From: an uncultured Caldilinea sp.
GTDB taxonomy: Bacteria > Chloroflexota > Anaerolineae > Caldilineales > Caldilineaceae
NCBI GenBank assembly: GCA_937928035.1
Contig: CALFWA010000122.1
Coordinates: forward strand, 1 to 23,544
Direction of reading: 5' to 3'
DNA: 23,544 nt
The first letter of the stretch is position 1. Every line of letters starts with the position of its first letter. Position numbers and translations under genes: made by a program. The notes under the pieces were generated by a model. It was not told the origin of the DNA, did no database searches, and saw only the letters and a program-made list of their open reading frames with translations. Positions 1 through 17,691 of the stretch are shown one piece after another.

Positions 1-308
1 GCCTTGGTGCCGTCGATGGGGTCAAGCACCCAGCGATAGCGGGCGTCGGATTGATGGCTGCCGAACTCTTCGCCGAGCACGCCATGGTCGGGATAGGTGC
101 GCTCGATCAGCTCGCGCATGGCCAGCTCGGCGTTGCGATCGGCGATGGTGACCGGAGATTCGTCGGCCTTGAGCTCCACCGCTGCGCCGTTGCGAAAGTA
201 CGGGCGGATCACGGCTGCACTCACTTCAGCCAGGCGTTGCGCGAAAGGGAGAAATTCCTGCGCTTCATCGATTTCAAGCGCGCCGCTGTATCTGAGGAAT
301 GGCGTCAT
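1..308 (-). CDS. Inositol monophosphatase / histidinol-phosphatase family protein (3' part cut by window edge)
   Basis: About 102 N-terminal residues are present; the rest lies beyond position 1. The family comprises Mg-dependent phosphatases acting on inositol phosphate, histidinol phosphate or related small substrates in the cytoplasm. Two metal-site signatures are visible: GEEFG near residue 80, and WVLDPIDGT near residue 95, in which the two Asp bind metal. The spacing and the N-terminal helical region match the family. The ATG at 308 lies 11 nt after the stop of the upstream TPR gene, so the two are probably cotranscribed; no good ribosome binding site is seen. Whether this is a HisN-type histidinol phosphatase or a SuhB/IMPase type cannot be decided from the N-terminal third. 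The family assignment itself is secure. Confidence 0.88.
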   Translation of the reverse strand, partial: MTPFLRYSGALEIDEAQEFLPFAQRLAEVSAAVIRPYFRNGAAVELKADESPVTIADRNAELAMRELIERTYPDHGVLGEEFGSHQSDARYRWVLDPIDGTK

Positions 309-319
309 AACTGGAAGCT

Positions 320-1575
320 TCAAAATGGGGATGACGTTTCAAAATAGACTTCATATTCGGGCAGGTCTGCGGCAGGAGCCAGATCCTTGCAGAACAGCCA
401 CCATTCTTGCGGCAGTTTCAGTGCGATGGCCAACATCTTCGTGCGCATCAGCGCAAGTTTGAAATTCGAGTGCGCCGAGAATTTCTCGCCGCGCATCGCC
501 CACCCCAGGCCAGCCAAATAGAATTGAGTCGCCGTGATTGGATCCTGCGCATGCATGCTGCCCAGCACGATGCCCAGGCCGAGTCTTTCTTTGCCGCCCA
601 GGTAATAATCTGACAGCACGATCGGCATCATATCCACCATCTCGGACTCGGTGGCGTTCGGGAATGTTCGGACAACCTGCCGCCATAGTTGCTCCGCCTC
701 TGCACGCGCGCCAAGATGGAAGTGGATATAGCCGCTCAAAAATTTGATGCGCAGCGGATTCTCCCGGTCGCGTTGCACCCACTTCAGCGCCTCTGTGCAC
801 CGATTCCGTTCAATCAATTCGAGCACAAAACTATAAATGGGACCGGACGCGAGCGGCGCCTGGGCGGCTGCGTATTCCATCCAGGCCAGCGCTTCGTCCA
901 CCCGATTCTGCGCCAGGCTGAGCCGCGCCTTAAAATAGGCGAGATCCGATTGTAATGCTCGCGCCCGAGCAGCGTCGTCCAGCGTCGCCGAGGCGCGATT
1001 GACGCTGCGTTCGATCTCAAGGAGCGCCTGCTCTGCAAGATCAAAGCGGCGCCAGCGCAACGCTTTACCCAGATAGATGTCCCAGAGCAGGAAACGTTTC
1101 TGCAAGTCCTCCTCTGACAAAATGAGTGTTTTGAGCAGCGCAAAGCCTTCGTCTTGCAGTTCGCCGAGCAGCAGCACCGTTGCACGACGAAGACGCCACG
1201 CATTGCGCTGTTCGGCAGGAAGCGCTTCCTCGCCTTTTTGGAGAAGTGCGGCGGCCTCAGCAAACTGGTCTCGAGACAAAAGATGCAGCGCCAGAGAATC
1301 GATGGCCATGAGCAAGAGATTGTTCAGCCGCTGATTGCCGGCCATTCGCATCGATGCCGGCATTTGGAACAGGCGTTCGATCAGTTGTTGCAGCAGGATG
1401 CGACCGGACTCGTCCTGCCTTGCTAGCAACTCCTGCCCTCGCAGCAACTTTTCTTCCCAGCTCCCCTTGGTTGGCGTCATGATGCGCTGCCCGGAAGGAG
1501 AGAAGGGCGTTTCCATTTTGTTCATCACTCTCTTAACTCCCGCTCTCCACCTCTCCTGCTCTCCGCCTCTCGCGC

Positions 1576-1579
<4 letters not shown>
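320..1579 (-). CDS. TPR-like helical repeat protein, function unknown
   Basis: A 419-residue, Leu/Ala-rich, almost wholly helical protein with no signal peptide or membrane segment, so probably cytoplasmic. Degenerate TPR-like helix pairs can be seen: 'DQFAEAAALLQKGEEALP', 'RRFDLAEQALLEIE', 'NRVDEALAWMEYAA' and 'GARAEAEQLWRQVVRTFP'. They suggest a protein-protein interaction scaffold. Its ATG overlaps the stop of the chelatase VWA frame by ATGA (1576-1579), which implies translational coupling, and the phosphatase gene follows 11 nt downstream. An internal ATG at 1525 (MNKMETPF) could be the real start, because the first 18 residues are encoded by a GGAGAG-rich duplicated stretch. No enzyme motif was recognised. 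A role with the chelatase is only suggested by position. Confidence 0.8.
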
Positions 1580-4625
<3,046 letters not shown>

Positions 4626-4650
<25 letters not shown>

Positions 4651-4788
4651 CGAGAACACCGAATGAGCGATGCATTATGAAATCACGCACTACGAAACAC
4701 GCAATACGAAACACGATCCGTACAACACGATCCGTACAAAACGCGGTGGCAATACAATACGCGGTGGAGACGCGGTGGAGGTGACGCA
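4626..4788. repeat. Cluster of short imperfect tandem and inverted repeats between sigma and anti-sigma genes
   Basis: Several short units are repeated here: ACGAAACACG at 4692-4701 and 4706-4715; ATCCGTACAACACG at 4716-4729 followed directly by ATCCGTACAAAACG at 4730-4743; and ACGCGGTGG at 4741-4749, 4759-4767 and 4770-4778. TTGCGTG (4629-4635), inside the 3' end of the sigma gene, can pair with CACGCAA (4698-4704). The last repeat copy supplies the GGAGG ribosome binding site (4777-4781) of the next gene. The stretch has lower GC than its neighbours. Its origin (slippage expansion or a dispersed repeat family) is not known. Confidence 0.7.
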
Positions 4789-5382
4789 ATGAACGGGGCA
4801 AACAAAACGGACGACCATCTGCAGGAGACGATGCGCCCCTCGGAACAGGAATTTGCATGGCTGATGTCGCTGGCGCTCGACGATCGGCTCGACGCTGACG
4901 AGCGCGCCCGCTTTGAGACGCTGCTGGCGGAGCATGAGGAGTTGGCGCACGCATGGCGATCCTGGCAGTGGATCGACCGCCAATTCGCAGAAACGCCGGC
5001 CATTGCACCCTCCTCCGGCTTCGTTCGACGCTTCGAGGCGCGGCTTGCGCAACAGGAACAGCAACGACAGCAGCGCGTGTTGCTGCTTTCGGCTGCTCTG
5101 GCCGCAACTGCGCTGGCGATGGTCTTCCTTGCAATCGTCGGTGTCGGCGCGCTGATCTTGTTGACGCAGGGGCAATGGGTCGGCGAACAACTGCGTATGC
5201 TGGCTTTTGCATACTCATCGCTGAAACTGTGGGCTTCTTCCACGTTTGAAACGGCGGCGGCGCTCGCCAGGACGCCTCAGGCGCAGCTCCTAGGCGCCGC
5301 CTACGCGCTGCTTGTTGTTTTGATGACGGTCGCCTGGGTGCAGCTGCTGCGACGCAGCCACTCCGATGACAGGTTGGCGTGA
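4789..5382 (+). CDS. Anti-sigma-factor-like membrane protein, zinc-less, two TM segments
   Basis: A 197-residue protein following the ECF sigma gene. Residues 18-66 ('EFAWLMSLALDDRLDADE...LAEHEELAHAWRSWQWID') match the helical sigma-binding domain of ECF anti-sigma factors. It lacks the HxxxCxxC zinc motif seen in many of them. Two hydrophobic segments (about 97-126 and 165-187) are joined by a roughly 40-residue amphipathic loop, so both ends should be cytoplasmic with the loop outside. The expected role is to hold the upstream sigma factor inactive at the membrane until a signal arrives. The start has a strong GGAGG 7 nt upstream, formed by the repeat cluster. Assignment rests on context and domain shape rather than on strong motifs. 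Confidence 0.8.
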   Translation: MNGANKTDDHLQETMRPSEQEFAWLMSLALDDRLDADERARFETLLAEHEELAHAWRSWQWIDRQFAETPAIAPSSGFVRRFEARLAQQEQQRQQRVLLLSAALAATALAMVFLAIVGVGALILLTQGQWVGEQLRMLAFAYSSLKLWASSTFETAAALARTPQAQLLGAAYALLVVLMTVAWVQLLRRSHSDDRLA

Positions 5383-5400
5383 TGGTCTTTTGGGGATCGC

Positions 5401-5431
5401 TCAGCCTTCATCCAACCGCCAGGCTGATTTT
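5401..5431 (+). terminator. Weak hairpin with short T-run after the anti-sigma gene
   Basis: TCAGCCT (5401-5407) pairs with AGGCTGA (5421-5427) around a 13-nt loop, followed by TTTT (5428-5431). The stem is only 7 bp and the loop is large, so it may act as a partial terminator or attenuator before the next gene rather than as a full stop. Confidence 0.35.
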
Positions 5432-5469
5432 GTGAATCACCGCAACCTATGGACATCAGGGACAACCTT

Positions 5470-6966
5470 ATGCGATTTAACCACCCTTCCATCTTGCAAC
5501 GAGCGCCCTCATTGCTTTTTCCACTCCTGATTGCCTTGGCGCTGGGGGCGGCCGCGATTTCGCCGACGCCAGCCCAGGCGGCTGCGGCTCAAGCCGGCGA
5601 CCGGCCAACGATCGCTCAGCGTCAGGTCTTTTACGATAACCTGCGCGTGCGCGGCGGCCAGGTCATAGAGGGTGACGTCGTCGTCTACCAGGGCAACGTC
5701 ACGGTGGAGCGGGAAGGCGCCATTCGCGGAGATTTGGTCGTATACAGCGGCAACGTCCAGATCGAGCGAGGCGGCGCCGTCAGCGGCAACGTCACGGCCC
5801 TCAGCGGCAACGTCATCGTTGACGGCGCCGTCGGCGGCTCAGTCACGGCGTGGAGCGGAAACGTCAGCCTGGGCAGCGATGCAGTCGTCGACGGCGACAT
5901 CAGCGTTGTGAGCGGAGAAATCAGCCAATCGCGCGGCGCGGTGGTTCGGGGCAACGTGGTGCGCGGGCCATCCGTCAGCATGAACCTGCCGCCGCTGCCC
6001 GGGTTGGGGACGCTGGCGGAGATGCCGCTTGCGCCCAAGCCGCAGCCGCCAAGTGCGATGGAGATTTTTCTTGGTCTGGTTGCGCGCACCTTGCGCGCTC
6101 TGCTCCTCCTGGGCGTGGCCGTGGGAATCGGCGCGCTGCTGATGGCGTTGCGCCCGGCCTGGGTGGAGCAGACCCGATCAACCCTGATTGAGCGCACGCC
6201 GCTCAGTTTTGCAGCCGGCCTGATTTTCAATCTCTTCAGTCTGGCGCTGATCGGTCTTCTCTGGATCACTGTCTGTTTCCGACCGCCGGCCGTCCTGCTT
6301 GGCCTGGCTCTAGCGGCGGTCAATCTGGCCGGGCTGGCCGCCTTGGGCGAGGAGCTGGGACGCAGAATCGAGAAAGCCGTCAACATCCAGTGGGGCGCGC
6401 CCGCGCGCACCGCCTTGGGCATTGTGGTTCCCAGCGCTCTGGTCGCCTTTTTCTGGATTCTCGGTGGCTGTCTCAACCTCTTCGCCTATCTGATCGCCGT
6501 CATTGTCGGCTCGTTTGGCGTCGGCGCCATCCTGGTCAACGCGTTGAGGCTGGGCGAACAGGCCGCGCCTGTCCTCGCGCCTGCGACGACGCAAGCAGCG
6601 CCTCCACCGCCTCCAAGCGCCCCGCAGGCCGAACCTGAACCATCGAGCGCAGCGGAGCCCGGCGAGACGTCGGCGGCGCAACCTGTCGCAAACGAACCTG
6701 GGGAGCCCCCTGCTCTGAGCGGCGCCGGTGAGGAAGCACCTGCGCCGACATCTCCTTCCGCAGAGGTTGACGACTTCACCCAGATCAACGGCATCGGACC
6801 GGTCTTCAACCGTCGTCTCAAGGAAGCCGGCATTCTCACCTTTGAAGAACTGGCCCGGCGCCCGGCTGAAGAGATCGCAGAAATTATCCAATGGCCGGTG
6901 GGGCGTGTCGTGCGCGCGCAGATCATTGAACAGGCGCGTGAGCTGGCGCAGAAAAAAGGACGTTAG
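5470..6966 (+). CDS. Membrane protein: signal peptide, bactofilin-like polymer domain, about 5 TM helices, C-terminal helix-hairpin-helix
   Basis: A 498-residue protein with a mosaic architecture. A signal peptide (about 1-38, ending near AQA) leads to a beta-helical repeat region (52-170) with recurrent 'GDVVVYQGNV', 'GDLVVYSGNV', 'GNVTALSGNV' and 'GSVTAWSGNV' units. These resemble polymer-forming cytoskeletal (bactofilin/DUF342-like) folds. About five hydrophobic helices follow (199-227, 247-268, 273-295, 314-335, 337-360). Then come a Pro/Ala/Glu-rich linker (366-432) and a helix-hairpin-helix domain with 'INGIGPVFNRRLKEAGI' (439-455). If the signal peptide is cleaved, five TM helices put the HHH tail in the cytoplasm. 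The ATG at 5470 has AGGG upstream and a normal n-region; an in-frame ATG at 5449 is possible. It is the likely third gene of the sigma/anti-sigma operon, perhaps in envelope maintenance. Confidence 0.85.
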   Translation: MRFNHPSILQRAPSLLFPLLIALALGAAAISPTPAQAAAAQAGDRPTIAQRQVFYDNLRVRGGQVIEGDVVVYQGNVTVEREGAIRGDLVVYSGNVQIERGGAVSGNVTALSGNVIVDGAVGGSVTAWSGNVSLGSDAVVDGDISVVSGEISQSRGAVVRGNVVRGPSVSMNLPPLPGLGTLAEMPLAPKPQPPSAMEIFLGLVARTLRALLLLGVAVGIGALLMALRPAWVEQTRSTLIERTPLSFAAGLIFNLFSLALIGLLWITVCFRPPAVLLGLALAAVNLAGLAALGEELGRRIEKAVNIQWGAPARTALGIVVPSALVAFFWILGGCLNLFAYLIAVIVGSFGVGAILVNALRLGEQAAPVLAPATTQAAPPPPPSAPQAEPEPSSAAEPGETSAAQPVANEPGEPPALSGAGEEAPAPTSPSAEVDDFTQINGIGPVFNRRLKEAGILTFEELARRPAEEIAEIIQWPVGRVVRAQIIEQARELAQKKGR

Positions 6967-7759
6967 GCTCCGTCCACAACAACGCATCGAGCTGAACGGC
7001 GCATGCGCCGGCGGCAAGCGCCTGCTGCACATGCCGTTCGTTGTAGACGCCGCCGCAGGCGATCACGGCGCAGCCCAAATCAAGTCTCACCACCTCCACC
7101 AAAGCGCGCAGCATCGGCGCAAAGGTGAGCGGGCCGTAGAGATCGCCCAGCAGCGGCGTCATCCTGCCGGTGACCGGATTGCTTTCCATCACAGCTCCTT
7201 GCAGTGGTTGTCCGACCACGACGCCGACGGCGCCCGCCTCCACGGCGTTGCGGCTCCATTCCGCTGCACACTCCAACGGGGTCTTGATCCAGACAGGCAG
7301 TTCGACGTTCCGCGTCAGTGCGCGCACTCCATCGCACACCTGCTTGCCGGACAACATCGTCGGCGGAGCCCATTCCACGCCGACCACAGACGAAGCCTGC
7401 ACGACGCGTCGCGCCGCCCTGACTAAATCCACTGGCGCTGCATCCCCCAACTGCACGATCACCGGGCGTTGCAGCCGCTCCCACGTGGAGGCGAAGCGGG
7501 CGACCGCCCGAGCTGCGCCGCGGCTAAAAGAAGATTTCGCAGCCAGAACGCCGCCGTCCACCTCAACGAGCCGGACCGGCCCTCCGTAGCTGCGCCCCCC
7601 TGCGCTGACCGGCCCCACCACCACTGCGCCCAGGCGGGCAAGATCGGCCGGGCGCAGCGGCAGCTCGCCGAAGCCGGCCGCCGTCGGCGAAAGCAACAGC
7701 GGGCTGTCCACTATCAACCCGATCTTATGATTGGGTGCAAGATCAATTTCGATGGACAT
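6923..7759 (-). CDS. Dihydroorotate-dehydrogenase-like TIM-barrel protein with degenerate active site
   Basis: A 278-residue protein with class I dihydroorotate dehydrogenase-type features: an N-terminal 'DSPLLLSPTAAGFGE' segment (18-32) and a C-terminal FMN phosphate-binding signature 'VIACGGVYNERHVQQALAAGACAVQ' split over residues 232-256. 'LPVWIKTPLE' (154-163) corresponds to the barrel strand carrying the flavin-contacting Lys. The catalytic NxSCPN loop of true PyrD is absent: the matching place reads VEWAPPTML (128-136), with no Cys or Ser base in the usual position. It is thus probably a flavoprotein or a former enzyme of unknown substrate, not a normal pyrimidine-pathway PyrD. It lies 30 nt after the kinase gene, and its last 44 nt overlap the convergent HHH membrane gene. 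Confidence 0.72.
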   Translation of the reverse strand: MSIEIDLAPNHKIGLIVDSPLLLSPTAAGFGELPLRPADLARLGAVVVGPVSAGGRSYGGPVRLVEVDGGVLAAKSSFSRGAARAVARFASTWERLQRPVIVQLGDAAPVDLVRAARRVVQASSVVGVEWAPPTMLSGKQVCDGVRALTRNVELPVWIKTPLECAAEWSRNAVEAGAVGVVVGQPLQGAVMESNPVTGRMTPLLGDLYGPLTFAPMLRALVEVVRLDLGCAVIACGGVYNERHVQQALAAGACAVQLDALLWTEPNVLFSAPAHAPVQ

Positions 7760-7789
7760 TCGAGCTTTTCAAAAATCGATCTTTTGCAC

Positions 7790-12654
<4,865 letters not shown>

Positions 12655-12691
12655 ATCCTTACAACCAACCTCAGGAATGACCCTGCAATCT

Positions 12692-12721
12692 TTGCAACTC
12701 GCCCCTGCATGCTGCTATAGT
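12692..12721 (+). promoter_or_regulatory. Sigma-70-like promoter of the FHA regulator gene
   Basis: TTGCAA (12692-12697) and TATAGT (12716-12721) are separated by 18 nt, about 100 nt before the FHA regulator start. The TTGCAA hexamer recurs at 12769-12774. The intergenic region is shared with the divergent kinase operon, whose own promoter I could not place confidently. Confidence 0.55.
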
Positions 12722-12819
12722 TTCAACGAACGGCGGCGCGCAGAAGGCTCGCCGCGTCATGCAACAGCTTGCAAACGAGTATAGCACATCGAGCGAAGAG
12801 GCGGCTAAAGGAGCGCAGG

Positions 12820-13461
<642 letters not shown>

Positions 13462-13490
13462 TGAGCGTACGAAAACGGTCCGATTTCGGT

Positions 13491-13505
13491 CTTGAAATTT
13501 TCAAG
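13491..13505. promoter_or_regulatory. Perfect short palindrome upstream of the second ECF sigma gene
   Basis: CTTGAAATTTTCAAG is a 7+1+7 inverted repeat about 75 nt before the sigma gene ATG, with no T-run after it. It could be an operator. The TTGAAA in it resembles a -35, but the only -10-like hexamer (TAATCT) is too close, at 14 nt. Confidence 0.4.
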
Positions 13506-13525
13506 TTCCCCTAATCTTCCTTGGA

Positions 13526-14274
<749 letters not shown>

Positions 14275-14304
14275 GCCTCTCTTTACGACACTTATTTCTA
14301 CTAA

Positions 14305-14334
14305 GGGGTTCGGTTCCACACCGAACCCCTTTTT
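14305..14334 (+). terminator. Rho-independent terminator after the second ECF sigma gene
   Basis: GGGGTTCGGT (14305-14314) pairs perfectly with ACCGAACCCC (14320-14329) around the 5-nt loop TCCAC, followed by TTTTT (14330-14334). It is a textbook intrinsic terminator and separates the signalling block from the sugar operon. Confidence 0.93.
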
Positions 14335-14352
14335 CGTTGCATAAACAAGTGA

Positions 14353-14381
14353 TTGACAAGTCAAACTTTTCGCAGTACAGT
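14353..14381 (+). promoter_or_regulatory. Strong sigma-70-like promoter of the sugar operon, with palindrome over the -35
   Basis: Consensus TTGACA (14353-14358) and TACAGT (14376-14381) lie 17 nt apart. The -35 is part of the inverted repeat TTGAC-AA-GTCAA (14353-14364), a plausible operator for the DeoR-type regulator encoded just downstream. Transcription should begin near 14388, so upstream in-frame ATGs at 14337 and 14385 cannot be the regulator's start. Confidence 0.75.
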
Positions 14382-14441
14382 ATGAGTGTTCATGATTGTT
14401 TAATGATTACTTGCGATTTTATCGTATTCCACGGTGTCAAA

Positions 14442-15221
<780 letters not shown>

Positions 15222-15282
15222 TGCATCGATGACGAATCTTGTGAGTCGCTCTCATCAAACAACAAACGAGAAGGATTTTTCC

Positions 15283-16326
15283 ATGACAGACCTTTCCACC
15301 TCTCTCGGGGTTCACACTCGCCAGGAAATTTTTTCCCAGCCAGAAGCGTGGCGCGGGGTGCTCGCCGCGCTCGACGCCGAACAACAGGCGGCGCGCTCGT
15401 TTTACACCTCAGGGCGCTTTGACCAGGTCGTCTTCATCGGCTGCGGTTCGACCTATTATCTCTCGCTGGCGGCGGCGGCTGCACTGCAGCGCGTGGCCGG
15501 CGTGCGCGCCTGCGGGCTGCCGGCGTCGGAAGCATGGCGCAACCCGTTTGCTCTGCCGCCTGCAGAGCGAACCTTGCTCGTGGCGGTCAGCCGCTCCGGT
15601 GAGACGACGGAGACGTTGCGCGCGTGTGAAGTGTTTCGTCGCAACGGCAGGGGCGCCATCCTGACCCTGAGCTGCTACCCCGGCCGTGCGTTGACGAACC
15701 TCGGCGACCTCAACCTGGTCTTCCCGTCGATTCAGGAAGAGAGCGTGGCGCAGACGCGCGCCTTCACCGGCCTCTATGTGGCGACGTTGGCGCTGGCTGC
15801 GCTGTGGGCGGACGACGCTGCGCTCTCGGATGAGCTGCATCGCCTGCCGGACGCGCTGACGCCGCTCTTGGCGAAACACGCTCCTGCGCTGGAGCAACTA
15901 GGCGCAGATTTGAGCCTCGATCGTTTCTACTTTCTGGGCTCGGGCCTGCGCTATGGCCTGGCCTGCGAGCTGAGCCTGAAAATGAAGGAGATGACGCTCA
16001 GCCACAGCGAGCCGTTCTATTTTATGGAATTTCGCCACGGCCCTAAGTCGATGATCACGCCCACCGCTCTAGTGGTGGGGTTGGTTTCCGAGGAGCGCCG
16101 CAACGATGATCACGCCGTCCTTGCGGAGATGGCCGCGCTGGGTGGGCGCACGCTGAGCATCGGCGCCCATCAGGTGGACGTCGCTTTCGGGAGCGCCTTC
16201 AGTGCAATCGCCAGCGCACCGCTCTATCTGCCCTTTGGCCAGATTCTGGCGCTGGGGCGGTCGCTGGCCAAGGGATTGAATCCAGATCGGCCGGAGCATC
16301 TGGACACCGTTGTTGTGTTAGAGTAA
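15283..16326 (+). CDS. SIS-domain sugar-phosphate isomerase/deaminase, AgaS/GlmS-isomerase type
   Basis: A 347-residue protein with two SIS domains, like the isomerase half of GlmS but without a glutaminase domain. SIS 1 (about 46-170) has 'VVFIGCGSTYYLS' (49-61), the phosphate-binding SRSGETTET (103-111) and 'EESVAQTRAFT' (152-162). SIS 2 (about 212-330) has 'FLGSGLRYGLACELSLKMKE' (217-236) and FRHGPKS (250-256), the last typical of AgaS-like galactosamine-6-phosphate deaminase/isomerases. The likely reaction is deamination and isomerisation of an aminosugar 6-phosphate to a ketose 6-phosphate, possibly galactosamine-6-P to tagatose-6-P. FrlB-type deglycases are an alternative with the same fold. 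The ATG at 15283 has AGAAGGA upstream; the in-frame ATG at 15229 lacks one. Confidence 0.9.
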   Translation: MTDLSTSLGVHTRQEIFSQPEAWRGVLAALDAEQQAARSFYTSGRFDQVVFIGCGSTYYLSLAAAAALQRVAGVRACGLPASEAWRNPFALPPAERTLLVAVSRSGETTETLRACEVFRRNGRGAILTLSCYPGRALTNLGDLNLVFPSIQEESVAQTRAFTGLYVATLALAALWADDAALSDELHRLPDALTPLLAKHAPALEQLGADLSLDRFYFLGSGLRYGLACELSLKMKEMTLSHSEPFYFMEFRHGPKSMITPTALVVGLVSEERRNDDHAVLAEMAALGGRTLSIGAHQVDVAFGSAFSAIASAPLYLPFGQILALGRSLAKGLNPDRPEHLDTVVVLE

Positions 16327-16361
16327 CCCACCCCTTTTTTCTTCTGGAGGAGGAAGACAAC

Positions 16362-17669
16362 ATGCAACGCAAGATTTTCGTTCTGTTCATCGTGATCGCT
16401 TTGCTGGCGGCGGCTTGCGGCGCGCCTGCTGCTGCCCCTGGAGGAACTGGCGAAGGCAAAATCACGCTTCGCCTCTGGTCCCATCAAAACCCTTCGTTCA
16501 TTCAGGCCAATGAGACGGTGATTACAAAGTTCATGGAGGCGAACCCCGACATTGAAGTTAAATACGAGCAGTTCGAGTATGACCAGTTCATTCAAGCCTT
16601 GCAGACCTCGATGCAGGCGGGCACAGAGGCGGACGTCATCGAAATGTTCGGAACGTGGGTGTGCTCTTACGCCAGAGGTGGACGGCTGGCCGAAACGCCG
16701 CTGGACGTGATGAGCTATGCAGAGGCGCAGGAGCTTTTCTTCGAGGCGCCGCTGAACGGCTACTACTGCGACGGCAAGCTCTACGGCCTGCCGAATGAGT
16801 TCAACCTCGAAGTCGGCGGCGCGCTGGTTAACCCTGCACTCTTCGAGGGTAAGGATGTCCCCTATCCGCCTGTATGGAACACCATGGACGAGCTGCGCGA
16901 ACAGGCGTCGCGCCTCACCGAATTCGACGGCGACATCATGGTGCGCGCCGGCTTCCACTTCATCGGCGGCGACGGATTGCCCTTCCTGTTGCTCGAAGGC
17001 ATTCTCGAACAGGGCGGCAGCTACTTCGCCGAGGACGGCAAACATTTCACCTTCGACACGCCGGAGGCCATTGCCACCATCCAATTGATGATGGATATGG
17101 TGCAGAAGGATAAGCTGGTCGATCCGGTGCTGTTCAACGCAGAGAGCAACCCACCCTACGATGGCTTCTTTGCGGGCGTCGTTGCGGCCAGCTTCATCGG
17201 CTCTTGGGCGGCCGGGCAGGGGCTTGTCAACTACCCAGACTTCAAATTCGATTACGTCAATACGCCGGTGCTCTTTGGAACCGAGCGAAAATACGCCGCC
17301 GACTCCGGCTGGGGCAAGGTGGTCTCCGTCAACAGCAAGCACCAGGAAGCCGCCTGGAAGTTGGCCCGTTTCATGACCGCCGAGCAGGAGAACGCCATCA
17401 CTTTCAACGGCGTGACCGGCACGATCCCGGCCTTGAAGGCGCTGGTGGAGAATCCGCAGCCTGTGTTGGAAAAGGCGCCCTGGATCGAACCGACCTTTAA
17501 GCTGCTGCCCTACGGTCATTACATCGGCGATCTCACCGATCGCGACAAGCTCTTCTACGAGATCATCTACCCGGCAATCTTGCAGGCGCTGCAAGGGAGC
17601 ATGACGGCGGAGCAAGCGGCGCAGACGATCCACGCGCAGGCCAATGAGATGGTTGACGCAGCCCGGTAA
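16362..17669 (+). CDS. ABC transporter sugar-binding lipoprotein (family 1 solute-binding protein)
   Basis: A 435-residue extracytoplasmic solute-binding protein. A short basic n-region and hydrophobic stretch end in LLAAAC, with Cys19 as the probable lipidation site; Leu at -4 rather than -3 makes it a slightly unusual lipobox. The mature protein shows the UgpB/MalE-like pattern 'ITLRLWSHQNPSF' near 30 and 'VVSVNSKHQEAAWKLARFMT' near 320. It would capture a mono- or oligosaccharide at the cell surface and hand it to the two permeases downstream. A strong ribosome binding site GGAGGAGG (16346-16353) precedes the ATG, and a large hairpin follows the gene. Both fit the higher expression usual for binding proteins. 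Specificity cannot be told from motifs. Confidence 0.95.
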   Translation: MQRKIFVLFIVIALLAAACGAPAAAPGGTGEGKITLRLWSHQNPSFIQANETVITKFMEANPDIEVKYEQFEYDQFIQALQTSMQAGTEADVIEMFGTWVCSYARGGRLAETPLDVMSYAEAQELFFEAPLNGYYCDGKLYGLPNEFNLEVGGALVNPALFEGKDVPYPPVWNTMDELREQASRLTEFDGDIMVRAGFHFIGGDGLPFLLLEGILEQGGSYFAEDGKHFTFDTPEAIATIQLMMDMVQKDKLVDPVLFNAESNPPYDGFFAGVVAASFIGSWAAGQGLVNYPDFKFDYVNTPVLFGTERKYAADSGWGKVVSVNSKHQEAAWKLARFMTAEQENAITFNGVTGTIPALKALVENPQPVLEKAPWIEPTFKLLPYGHYIGDLTDRDKLFYEIIYPAILQALQGSMTAEQAAQTIHAQANEMVDAAR

Positions 17670-17691
17670 ACGACCCCGGCTGTTCTTTCAC

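Noticed and set aside
16224..17633. 469-codon minus-strand open frame
   Set aside because: Antisense to the sugar-binding lipoprotein, which has a signal peptide, strong ribosome binding site and operon context.
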